A stretch of 64,000 bases of DNA from positions 10,898,000 to 10,961,999 of the forward strand of contig CM068549.1 in assembly GCA_035048495.1 (NCBI GenBank), written 5' to 3'. Position numbers and translations under genes: made by a program. The number at the start of each line of letters is the position of its first letter. The stretch's first letter is position 1. The stretch is from Euptelea pleiosperma. Lineage: Eukaryota; Streptophyta; Magnoliopsida; Ranunculales; Eupteleaceae. Below, piece after piece: positions 44,036-55,100 of the stretch. A model generated the notes under the pieces. That model had not been told where the DNA came from. It saw only the letters and a program-made list of their open reading frames with translations, and did not search any database.

Positions 44036-46605
44036 TCATTGGCTTCTTCTGCTTGATGATGGCTCTTTGCCCTTCCTCCTAGCTCTTTCATTCCTCATAG
44101 TTGAACTTTTGCCAGCATCAACACCTTGAAGAAGTGCTTTGAGTTGTCTAGTTCTTTTTCGGATGGTCTCAGACGAACAATCTGAAGTACCTTCGAGCAT
44201 CGTCCATGCCTGATTTCTAGTTGCAACCTGCATCTATCAAGGAATATTGTTAAGTTGAGAACAATAGTAACGTGGGTTAAAAATCATTAAAATCCTTACC
44301 CAATCATCATTTATGGGTGCCCTTTGTCTCCGTAGATCGAACCCACTTCTATTCTCTGGGTTCTGGATGAGAACGTGAGAAATCGTACAGAACCATGGTG
44401 GATGTCATCTTTACAATCCCACGGATTAACAACCCTTCAACCCCGTCGCTTCACACGTAATATGTGATTAGGCCATTGCTCCCAATATTGATCAAGCACG
44501 TGGTACACCACTATATACTGGGACGTGATTCTTCTTCGATTGGCTCAAACGGGCTGATATGGTTCATGAGGAATTGACTGAACATGTCCAAATTGTCTGA
44601 GAATCCGATTCGGGTGGTAGGGTTTAACAACTTCAAAGCACCTGAGGCACCCACAAAAGTATGCAATCTCAAGCAATGGGTAATCATCCCTCAATTCTCG
44701 GCAAGGCTCCCATACGACCTACAATAAAAATGCAATGATATCAATGTAAGGACATAATAAGGCTCGCTCTACAAATACCCACCTCTTTAAGCCGGGCACC
44801 CACAAAATACAATAAATTCTGAGGTGGTGGTGGTAGAGTTGATGGTAGAGTGGTGATAGTGGTGGTGGTGTTGATTGTGGACTTGGTGGTGGTGTTGGTA
44901 GTGGTAGAGTGGTGATAGTGGTGGTGGTGGTGGTGGTGGTAGTGGTGGTAGAGTTGATGGTAGAGTGGTGATAATGGTGGTGGTGTTGATGGTGGAGTTG
45001 GTGGTGGTGTTGGAATGGTGGTGGTGGTAGAGTGGTGATAGTGGTGGTGGTGTTGATGGTGGACTTGATGGTAGTGGTGGTAGGGTGGTGGTTATGGAGT
45101 TAGTGGTGGTGGTGGAGTTAGTGTTGCCATGGGTGCCCATCAAATGTTGGTGCCCAGCTGAAAGAGGTGGGCGCCCGTAGAGCGACCCAAATAATAATCG
45201 AAATAAATTAAGTTTATAACTAACATCACTCGGCTCCAAAAAGTCAAGTGCCTCCCGAAGCACTATCACATTGGCGAGTGCATCTCCGGTTGATGGCATT
45301 GGAAGCCAATGTTTGATTCGGGGATCGCCTACTTTGTATTGTAAGTCTGGAGAACACCTTGTGCATGTGAAGTGTTCGTATATCTATGCCTACACAATAA
45401 CAGTAATGATCATATAACTAAATATAAACAGTACGCAGTATGTAGGTATGTGTTTTAGAAGTATATTACCTCTAGGAGTGTAAGACTATTAGCTATCTGC
45501 TTAACTCCGGCCCTCGATGCAAGTCCCAATTGTCTATAAAGAAAGGCAAGTGCAGTTGCACCCCATAAATATTCGTCAACTTCATCGAGGTTCCGCAATA
45601 ACCGAAGGTACATCATGGGTACCTTTGACTCACTCTTGTCGCAAAATATTGTACAACCCAGCACATATAGCAGAAATGCCCTTACTGTGTAATCTACTTC
45701 CTCACTAGTGGCATTGCCTTTGTGCCCTTGAAATTTGTAACGAAGCCAAAGCATCCTGACTACGAATCCCTGATTACATTCTAGTTCTTTTACTGCTTTT
45801 GCTCTCTCAACTCCCAACAAGCTCATAAGCAAAGATGCAACTTCTATGTTGTCCACAAGCAAACACGTCACCACATGACCATGCACAGGGATGCCCATGA
45901 TATGGGATCCATCTTCTAGGGTGATGGTCATCTCACCAAATGGGAGATGGAAGGTGTTGGTCTCTGGGTGCCATCGTTCTACAAACGCCGATATAAATGC
46001 CTTATTTACTGCTTTATAATAATATATTATCAAATTGGCCAACCCCGATTTCATCACCCTTTTCTTAAATCGACTTCGCTCCTCTGTCCAATCCCACGAC
46101 AATAACTTTGACATGTGTTGGATATATTTCAATGGGGTCCGTTCCTACAAATGCATTACAAGTAAATATTATTAAAATACGATAACAAAGATTAAATATA
46201 TCTATCAATGTATACCTTATTTTTTCATATTTCATGCGCAACATGATTTTTGAAACTTTTTAATATTGAAGGGTCCTCTGGACCTCCAGCAAATGGTTCG
46301 GATGCATCATCATCCTCATCAGCCTTGACAGTCACATCAGGCTCAGTAGCCTCGTGAGCTTTGGTAGCCTCGTGAGCCTCGATACCCTCATCAGCCTCTT
46401 CAAGAGCATCAAATTGTTCTTCTTCTCGATACTCTTCTTGCTGCACTCCAATTTGGTGCTCTAATTCATGTTCGGCCTCCTCTTGTATTTGAGCATGCCT
46501 TGGGTGATTACGACGTCTTCTTGCAGACGTCGTAGGAGGAATCCTATTTGAAGTAGATGTAGTTACTTCCTCTTCTGTATTTTTACTACATCGTGTTAGA
46601 TACAT
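44036..46605 (-). pseudogene. Plant mobile domain (PMD, aminotransferase-like) gene, five coding exons
   Basis: Exons read on the minus strand: 46605-46216, 46144-45470, 45389-45225, 44718-44300 and 44227-44036, with introns of 71, 80, 506 and 72 bases. A leader exon near 47480-47261 (donor GTAAGTTG) is likely. The protein starts MYLTRCSKNTEEE, has an acidic EAHEATKAHEATE linker, then the PMD: AGGPEDPSILKSFKNHVAHE, LPFGEMTITLEDGSHIMGIP, VDEYLWGATALAFLYRQLG, VVWEPCRELRDDYPLLEIAY, RILRQFGHVQSIP. The C-terminus is lysine/arginine/serine-rich. Two conserved Trp codons are stops (TGA at the end of exon 1, TAG at the start of exon 3), and exon 4 has a frameshift and a stop after VKRRG, so it is a pseudogene. 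PMD proteins (MAIL1/MAIN relatives) are linked to silencing and are often carried by transposons. Confidence 0.87.
44761..45188. mobile_element. Mutator-type MITE inside PMD intron 3
   Basis: Ends GGCTCGCTCTAC and GTAGAGCGACCC belong to the same terminal-repeat family as the host MULE, with nine-base flanks ACATAATAA (44752-44760) and AAATAATAA (45189-45197) differing at one base. The interior is a GGTGGT/GTTGATGG minisatellite. It enlarges a 69-base intron to 506 bases. The 170-residue open frame across it is not a real protein. Confidence 0.92.
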
Positions 46606-46759
46606 TGTACTTACAAGCATAAATAAACAAATAATAAAATAATAAAAAAAATACTTTTCTATCCACTTAGTGGAGTACACACCCATTGCAACAATTACAA
46701 ATAAAAATAGACATTTTAGGAAAACAAATAACAAAACAGAACGATTGTCTCCCCCTCTT

Positions 46760-47097
46760 AAAGGATGGCCGAGATCTTATCACACCAAATGGACAGTGGA
46801 TCTCAACCACTCACACCCACTTTTGACAAACGCTTTGTCGATGAGTGCCGTGGGCACGGGTCACCTACTATTTACCTACATATAAGGAATGAAATGGGTT
46901 GGATTTACATATAACCCAAGGGTCAGGCTCAGGAGCCCAATGAAATTTAATGGTTTTCTTATACCCCTCTTATCTTATATGGCTTCAATAATGAGTAACT
47001 GAGATACACTATGCTTCATATCGATGGCTGAGATTAACTCCCACCCGATTTTGACAAACACTTTGTCGGAAAGTGCCGCGGGCATGGGCTACCCACG
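46760..47097 (-). repeat. Right inverted-repeat arm, in the PMD leader intron
   Basis: This is the inverted partner of 43213-43870 without the MITE: 'agtggttgagatccactg' type sequence (reverse strand) at 46795, the AAGCATAGTGTATCTCAG block near 47005, and CCGACAAAGTG near 47065. It has about 75 extra bases compared with the left arm ('ccgaccc..gggttatatg', around 46880-46945). It separates the inferred leader exon from the first coding exon of the PMD gene. Confidence 0.8.
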
Positions 47098-47260
47098 CAT
47101 ATATCAAGACAACTCAGCCACACATATATCAATGCTAAAAGGATCATCTTAGACATTTTCACAAACATGTGGTGTGTGCAACAAAGATAAATACATTCGT
47201 AAAACTCATTGGTGGAGAAACAATACATTGGTAATAATCATTTATACAAAAACAACTTAC

Positions 47261-47480
47261 CTTCCTCGTTTAATCCTTCGGTATGCTTGCAACGATTGGT
47301 GGTGCCCTTGTCTCGGTTCTTCAAGAGCACCAAAATGCGGATGGAAGGAGATGGGTAGAAGAAGGAAGAAGGTGCTGTAGTGCTTGAGTCGGTGCTGCCG
47401 AGGACGTACAGTGGGTCACGATGATAAGAAGAGCTTCTAGGTCTTGATCTCAGTTGCCCACACCCTTTCTCACTGTTGGG
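47261..47480 (-). other. Inferred untranslated leader exon of the PMD gene
   Basis: On the minus strand a purine-poor, unique stretch ends at a strong donor (GAGGAAG then GTAAGTTG, at 47261/47260). It lies 90-350 bases inside the MULE right terminal repeat, the usual promoter position for MULE-borne genes. The 5' limit is a guess. Confidence 0.45.
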
Positions 47481-47572
47481 TTTCTCTCCTTTTGGGTGGG
47501 GTAATGTGGGTGCCCAGCAATATGGAGTGCCCAAAGATAAGCCCTCAATTAGGCGTGGGTGCACATCAAATG

Positions 47573-47614
47573 TAGGTGCCCAGCTTAAAGACGTGGGCGC
47601 CCGTAGAGCGACCC
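47573..47614 (-). repeat. MULE right terminal inverted repeat
   Basis: Ends CGCCCGTAGAGCGACCC at 47614 and is identical over 42 bases to the reverse complement of the left end. Further copies of the GTGCCCAGC motif at 47510 and 47564 form a subterminal repeat set. Confidence 0.95.
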
Positions 47615-47694
47615 TTACCGAAATTGTAATTTCTATCTTGTCCTTAATATGTTTTTATATACCAAAAATACCCTAACGAACAAAATAGGGGAAA
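47615..47694 (+). promoter_or_regulatory. TMEM208 core promoter region with TATA-like box
   Basis: TTTTATATACC at 47653-47663 is a plausible TATA box, followed about 30 bases later by the presumed start of the leader exon. Only about 40 bases of non-transposon sequence remain between this box and the MULE end at 47614, so upstream control sequences are either inside the MULE or were displaced by it. The transcription start is not determined. Confidence 0.5.
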
Positions 47695-47904
47695 TGGAAC
47701 CTAATGTCAGAAGTGCAACGCCCCATCTCATCTCTCCCTCTCCGATCTCACTCTAAACCCTCAACCTTCACGGTTTTGAGTCTCACTCTCTCAATCTCAT
47801 ATCCAGAGATCGATTATCTCTTCACACAACGGAAATCATTACCGCACAAGAGAGGAAAACTGCTTCTCTCCTTCACAAACTCCTCTCTCTCACTTTGTAA
47901 ACCG
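47695..47904 (+). other. TMEM208 5' untranslated exon
   Basis: A CT-rich segment ('catctcatctctccctctcc', 'ttcacaaactcctctctctc') typical of plant leaders ends at AAACCG followed by the donor GTAAGACTTT at 47905. The next in-line acceptor is TTATTTGCAG at 48987-48996. The start is approximate; no coding frame is intended. Confidence 0.6.
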
Positions 47905-48996
47905 GTAAGACTTTTATCTCTTTGAACTTCTATTTTTGTTTTTGTTTTGATTTTCAGATTTTCATTGTTGAAGAATCATTGTTTGGGTTCGCTTGAAGAT
48001 TTTTGAAGATTTTGTTTTTGTAATATTTTGTCTCAGATTTTTGTTTTGGGTTCGTTTAGCAATGAAGAATCGTTGATGAAGATTTTCAGATTTTGTTTTG
48101 AATCTATTTCTCTTTAACTAGTGTTTGAATAATCATTGTTGTGATACAATGATTCTTTGTTGATTCAACAGCGACTTTATAAATTTTTGAGGGGTTGGGT
48201 TCATCATCTAACAATTTAGGGATTATGTGTCCATTTGAGGGGTTTGGATTGGAGTCACTGACCGTATGGATATTTGGCACATCTGTTGGTGGACCTAAAG
48301 ACCAAAAATCAGCTTGATTGGTGAATCCTAACCTTTGGATTTTAGTCTTTTTCATGGGTTAATTTTCAATGGTGGGATTCGAGCATTACTTGGGTAATCA
48401 GATCAGATGGATATAAATCACCAATCAGGCTAATTTTTGGTTTGTAGGTCCACTTAGGGATGGGCCAAACATCCATATGGTTAGTGGTCTCAAAGAGTAT
48501 GCAATGGACATTTGTGACAGAAACTGGACTCCCCTAACTCAAATCAATGTTTAGAAATCACCTTCATGTCTTTCTTTACTTCACAATTGTAAAATTTTTA
48601 GCTTTAGTAAGTTTGAGTGTGAGTGAGGTAAATGGACATGGTTCAATGTTTCTCATCTCGGTCTACCTGTGTGAGATGTAATCTTAAATGTAAGGTTATA
48701 AATTGTCAGTTATTTGGTTTCTCTTGTTTCTCTGTAAGTTTCCGTAGGCATTTCTAGGCATATGATTTAAAAGGTGTGCACCTCCATTTGGGATAATATG
48801 TTGAGTGTGCACCTCCATTTTAAGTTCCTCTAACTAATGCTCCTATGCTAGTTTTCTTTGTATGTTAGGAATTATTGAATTTTCTTCAAGAAGTAGTTTT
48901 TCCTACTTCAATCTTAACATTATTCAAGTGTGGAAGAGGATATACTCTTGTTGACACATTAAACATTCAGTAATGATCTTGTGGTGTTATTTGCAG
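47905..48996 (+). other. TMEM208 leader intron
   Basis: It runs from GTAAGA to TTTGCAG. It is T-rich near the donor ('tgttttgattttcagattttc'), as is common for plant leader introns that raise expression. It contains a MITE at 48259-48482. No other gene is seen. Confidence 0.6.
48259..48482. mobile_element. MITE in the TMEM208 leader intron
   Basis: 'gaccgtatggatatttggca' and its inverted partner 'ggccaaacatccatatggtt' bound arms that extend through 'gaccaaaaatcagcttgatt' and 'caatcaggctaatttttggt'. It is the same family as 19641-19876. No clear duplication is seen. Confidence 0.7.
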
Positions 48997-49001
48997 GGCC
49001 A

Positions 49002-49025
49002 ATGCACAACAACCAAAGCTGTTGA
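49002..49025 (+). promoter_or_regulatory. Short upstream reading frame in the TMEM208 leader
   Basis: ATGCACAACAACCAAAGC, then TGT TGA, encodes seven residues (MHNNQSC) and ends 76 bases before the main start. Such frames often reduce translation, but there is no evidence of use here. Confidence 0.35.
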
Positions 49026-49101
49026 GTTGGGGAGATAGCATTTTTTTTCCAGCCTTGAATCGTTTCTTCGTAGTTGAGCTGGGGATCGTACATAGAGAGA
49101 T

Positions 49102-52100
49102 ATGGCGAACCAGGGCGCGAAGAAGCGGAAAGAAGAGAACAATCGACACATGGCCAAGCTCTTTCGCCTCATCGTTGCCTGCAACGTAAATATATGCCCT
49201 CGTCTCTCTCTCTCTCTCTCCTCAATTCTTTGAGGCTTTTGGATCAAATCACTTAATATGATTTTGTTTTCATTCTGATTGGGTTGATTCGTGGAATTTG
49301 GTCATTACTATATCAATTAAGCTTGCTTCTTCGATTTGAGTTGAACTATTCTCAATTCTAGATCGGATGGTGGACAATTGGGTCGATTTCGTTCTTGCAG
49401 ATCTCCAGGGTGGGATCCATTGGTTGTTGTGCCCAATTGCTCTGAAAACCATCTGATTGGTACTACTACCCCTTTCAAGTTTATTGTTTTATGCTTTAAC
49501 TTCCCATTTTAATTTCTTAAAAAAACTACCCATAAACAATAAGATAGAGTTACCCCCTTTGAGGGTTTGGTTTCTCTGTTGGAGAAATCATAAATTATGA
49601 TTTGTTGATGAACAATAGGGGATCTTTTTTAAATATATAATTCAGTTCCTTTAGTGAGTCGGGAGAAACTCTCGATGTAATAATTCATAGTCTTTTCTTC
49701 CATTATACAGTTCAATGGGGCCACTGAAAGTATCCATGTAGTTTTTTTATAAGCGAAAACATCCGTTTAGTTTCAAATGTAGTTCAAGTTTATTTAGGCT
49801 GTATTATGGCATTCAATTTTGACATATTTTCACAAAAGATACTAAAATATTTCTATTTCCACAGAGATCAAAATGAAATATCATTGAAATACTTATAAAA
49901 GAAAAATTATATTTCCACAAAAATATATATTTATATTTTTGTATTTAAAAGTATACATATGTTATTAATATTTATGGATGGTGTATGTAATTAGTACATT
50001 AGTATTATATAAGATTCGTAATGAGGAAACCGTTAAATATAATTTTCAAAACTTAGTATATATGAAGACCAATGGATTTAAGATTATAATTGCAATTAAA
50101 AATAGAATAAAATATTTTAAATTAATAAAAAAAAGTAGTCTGGTAGGTTGTAAATCCATGTGAGTATGCCCTCCTCAGGTTATAAGGAAAATTTTCTTCT
50201 TTTATGTACTTCTGTAGTCAAGGCGTGCACCTCAGACTCAAGGCGCGCGTCAGCCTGTGCGCACACCTCAAGCGCAAGGCACACCTAAAGCACCTTAGAA
50301 GGGTCAAGGTGAGGCGCGTTGCGCACGCCTCACTAAAATACATGTATTTTTTTGTGTAAAAAATATGTACTTTGTCCTATTATATTAAGCATCAGTATGA
50401 TAGGAGAGATACAATTGAACCTATCTCATTGAAAGACATTGATGAAAGCAATGAATGGCTACTTGGGAAGATGGAAACAGAAGGTAGTGAATTGGTGTTT
50501 GAGGATGATACCTTGACATGGTATTGTTGCGAGAGTTGCTGGAGTTGGTGAATCAACATCAAATCAAATATTAGATCACAATCGAGGTCAAGAGTAAGGG
50601 AAATGGCTTCAATAAGGGAGCCAGAAAAGGAAGAGGCCAATTCGGAGGAGATAGAAGAAGAAAAATATATTAAGAAGCTAACACATCCGATGATGATGGG
50701 AATGAAGCTAATGATTATATTTTTGTTGATGGCGATGCTAACTAGAATTAAGTGTGGGCTATTTGAGATTTTGAATCTTTGTTATCTTTTATGTTTGATG
50801 GCTTTTTGATTACTTGTTTTGTATTTAGATAATGATAATGTTAACTAGAACTGCTTTTGGGTTACTGGAGATTTTCGACATTTGCTATCTTTGATGTTTT
50901 ATGGCCCAATGATTACTTACTTTGTTATTTTATGATGTTGTTTTTCTTAATTTTTTATATTTCTTATAATTTTTAATATTGCGTCTCGCTTCAGTCAGGT
51001 GCGTGCCTCGCCTTGCGCCTCAGGCGCCAGAGGTCCTAGCACCTTTAACTACCTTGTTATGTACTTTATTACATGATTTTGAAGTAGTGTCCCATAAACA
51101 GAGGACTGTGATTATATAATTATAGTGCAAATGACACGTGTTCCAACTCTTCACCTTTAGTAAAGCTTATGTGTATCTTGTTCTACCATTAGACAACTAC
51201 TATAAATATGATTAAGATTGTCAAGGTAAGGATGCAAACTCAATAAAATAAACCATGTATATTGCCAACTTGAAAAGACTTATGTGATTGTCAGAGTGTT
51301 TTGTGCAAGTAACCCCCTCCACACCCACACACACCCCGCACTCATTTGATGTTTAGGGGACTCAACTTCAATGGGAAATCAAATCAATACATTTGGGGTG
51401 TGCGGTCACTATAGTCACAACAATCTCCGAAATTTTCAAAAAATTGTATCCACGAATCAATCGTCGATTTTGCCGATTAATTGGCTAAGACCCATTTTTT
51501 TCCTCTTCTGATTTCGATTTTGCCGATTTTTGAATTTTGATCAAGAATGATGAATCATACTTGAGTTATGACTTATTATTATGGAATTATAGATGTACTT
51601 ATCATCATATAAATGTGTTTTGTAAGAACAACATTTCTAACTTTAAATATGCCATGATATATTTTTTTTTATAATTTTATCGCTTTTTTCCGATTTTTAC
51701 CGAATTTATCTGAATTTTCCCGACTTGACCCCTTGCCGATTTATTGCCGAATCTCGACTTTGTGACTACGACTTAGCTAGTCTGTCACTGTTTGATAATG
51801 ATAATTAAACAGATCGGAATGTGGGCGATAAATTGGTTATCGCTTTCTTTAGCGGTGATATGATTTATATTGGTGTGTTGTCAGGTATTACATGGTGCAT
51901 GCGTGTGCTAATTTTGGAAGGAATATTAAGTCTGTTGCGAGCTCGGATAAGATTCGAGGTTTTTATGAGCTCAGATCTGATTCGAGGTGTTTGTGAGCTC
52001 GGCCTGGATTCGAGGTCGTGGCTACAAAGAACATTTTACTCATATATCTTAATTAGGTCTTGTCATCTTAGTCTTATTCGTACCAGCTTGGTTTCGCTTA

Positions 52101-55100
52101 GGATGTCATTTTCATTTTAGGGGAATACATGTTTGTAAATGTGACTGATATTTTGGTGCTTAAAGAAATATGAGAAACACCTACTGTGTCAAGAATTTTG
52201 CATTATTCATGTTCAGAATTGTCGACTCTGATGACCTTATCTCGGGTGGTATGCTTAATCCAAAGCATTCAGGTTGGCTGGATTTGTATTATATATGAAA
52301 TTATCAAAAAGTTGGGCTAAAATAAGTATGACACATGTACAATTGTAATGGAGTGCACATTTTTGGCACTCAACTGCCGAGTCTAAGAATCCTATTTTTC
52401 AAGGTTTGCTGAATAGGACACTTCGACCCTTGGGAGACTTTGACACCTGTATCCGTTTCAATGCAACGTAGCTTCTTTTGTTGTGATAAATAAATTTATT
52501 TAGAAAAATAAAAAAAAAGGAATTGGTTTGAATGGTTAGACAGCTTCGGTTGTACAGTTGAACTGACCAAACAGTTTTCTATATTTAGAACGTTTATTAA
52601 AAAACGATGGGTTGGTGTCCACTAGGACCATTTCGGGGGATGGTTCACTGGTTCAATGGACCTGGCCAGTCTGGGTTTTAAAACACTGGTTAGAACCAAA
52701 CTATTTCATATGAAATTCTCAAAATATGTCGATATTTAATACGTTGGTCATGGTTCATGAACACTAATAAACAACCCATTTTCATGCATGTGAGTGAATG
52801 TGTATTATACGCATGCACATGTACATATACATTCATACATATCAAGGACTAAATGACTATTTTACTGTGACTGGGCCAGAATTGAAACCGTATGACTTAC
52901 TACTGATTCGGCTGAGTCACTTCCACATTTATATGTTTACTTTGACACAGTCAAGTCATGTATGTAGGTAACTCACATTGGAACCCTGAAACTGAAATTT
53001 CTGCTCCGAGTTGCACCTTTCATGGTCGAAACTTATATAACGCGCATGCATATATACATACACATTTAATATGTGTTTATATACATACGTGGCATTGGTA
53101 ATACTGAGCCATTGTGATTCGACAGAATATATCAGTTGAGCTTGGATTTTAAACCTTGATGATAAGAGCGTGTGATAGAGTGTAACCTTGTTAGAATGGT
53201 GTCATTGCTCTCTCTGTAGTCTGGGTGTGCGCCTTAGGCGCAAGGCACACCTAAAGCGCCTTAGAAGGGTCAAGGCGAGGCGCGTTTAGTAAGGCGCGCG
53301 CCTCATGCTCTAGGCGCGCGCCAGGCTCCAGGCAAATCAGGCGCGCGCCTCATTAAAATACATGTTTTTTTGTAAAAAATTTGTACTTTAGCTTGTTATA
53401 TTACGCATCGGTATGATAGGAGAGATACAATCGAACCTATCTCATTGAAAGCCATAGATGAAAGCAGTGAATGGCTACTTGGGGAGATAGAAACAGAAGG
53501 TGAAGTAGAAGATGAATTGGTGTTTGAGGATGATAGCTTGACATGTAGTGTTGTTGCGAGAGCTGTTGACGTTGGTGAAGAAACATCAAATACTAGATCA
53601 CAATCAAGGTCAAGAGTAAGTGCAAGGGGTTCAAAAGGGGGCCAGAAGAGGAAGATTCAAATTCAAAGGGGACATAAGAAGAAGAATATATTGAGGCTAA
53701 CACATCCGATGATGATGGGGATGAAGCTACTGGTTATATTTTAGAGGATGGCGATGTTAATTAAAACTAATTGTGGGCTATTTGAGATTTTGAACATTTG
53801 CTATCTTTTATGTTTTTTTTTTTGCTTTTTGATTACTTGTTTTGTATTTAGATAATGACAATGTTAACCAGAACTGCTTTTGGGTTACTTGAGATTTTTG
53901 ACATTTGCTATCTTTTTATGTTTTATGGCCTAATGATTACCAATTTCGTTATTTTATAATGTTATTTTTCTTAATTTTTTTATATTTATTATAATTTTTA
54001 ATATTGCGCCTTACTTTAGTCAGGCACGTGCCTCGCCTTGCGCCTTGCGCCTCAGGCACCAGAGGTCTTAGCGCCTTAAGTGCGCCTTGCGCCCTTAACT
54101 ACCTTGGTTGCTCTAGCTTCTGCCTATGGTACTAAGCTTTGCTTTTGCTGAAGAAGCAAATGTTTTTTCTTCTAAATGTTTTTCTTTTTATAGCTTGCTT
54201 CATGGACTTCAAATCTCAACAAATTCAGTCACTTGTAAGTTTGTAACTAGGTCAAGTTTGATGATACTTCACTCTTCTCCATCCATCCATCCATCCATGG
54301 TAATGAAAATAACGTGGAAACGAATATTTGAGTAGTTAAGATAAGATGTATATTGCTAGACCTATTTCTAGTAGTGAGAGAGAAAAGAAAAGGAGGTATT
54401 TTTTTTGGTTGGGATGGGTTAGGGGGGATGGGGTGGAGAGGAGGCTGGGATTCACAAGTAAGGAAGCAAGGTTAAGGGCAGAATGGAGGATGCTAGAGGG
54501 GCGAAATTTCTGTCTGTTGCTTTCTCTTGAAAAGCATGCAGATATAGGAAGTTAAGGACTAACAACGGCGTGGTTCAAAAGTGGGTGAGAAGGCAGATGG
54601 TGGTGAATCACGAATAGATGTGAGCACTTAATAGTAAAGGATATTTCCTGAATGACTGTACTGAATGTAATGAAAGTAAATTCATAAAGAAGGTTGTGGG
54701 TTCCAGCTCCAAAAGGGGACCTCACAGGAGACCTCGTCGTTTTTGTTGAGAGGTTTGTCTTTCGGGTAGTATCCAATTTGTAATGTTGCCTATGAAAAGC
54801 TTATCTTGTAATGTCAAAGGTTTGGGGGACCTAGTAAGAAGGCTATGGTCAAAGGGTCATTCAAGATAGTTTTGCTTCAAGTGACTAAATTGGAAAGCAT
54901 AAACTCGGGTCTTATAGCAGATGTCTGGGACTCGAAGATTTGCGGCTAGTGCGCTCTCCCAGCCATAAGGAAGTGTGTGTGTGTGTGGGGGGGGGGATAT
55001 CGATCATGTGGGATGTGGCTACTATTGATGTCTCAGAAGACCTTATTGGAGCTTTTTTCTATTTCGTTGGCTTGTCGATCTATTCACGATGGTTTCCGGT

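Larger units (their letters stand above)
35370..47614. mobile_element. Mutator-like element (MULE) with transposase-OTU and PMD genes
   Basis: The ends are perfect 42-base inverted repeats (35370-35411 starting GGGTCGCTCTACGGG; 47573-47614). The element spans 12.2 kb, about 9.6 kb without the nested solo LTR. It contains a spliced transposase/OTU-protease gene on the plus strand and a spliced plant-mobile-domain gene on the minus strand, converging near 42-44 kb with minisatellites and a TRIM between. Both genes are inactivated. Flanking nine-mers are ATATAGAAA and TTACCGAAA, matching at six positions, so a clean duplication is not shown. The right end lies about 40 bases from the TATA-like box of TMEM208. 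Confidence 0.9.

Noticed and set aside
44787..45299. 170-residue minus-strand open frame rich in Thr/Pro/His
   Set aside because: It runs from a true PMD exon into the MITE inserted in the following intron; the repeat part is not coding.
48104..48355. 83-residue minus-strand open frame in the TMEM208 leader intron
   Set aside because: It overlaps a MITE and has no recognisable similarity.
51410..51785. hAT-like MITE with CCGATTTT motifs
   Set aside because: The ends only partly pair and no target duplication was found, so it is mentioned only within the intron entry.
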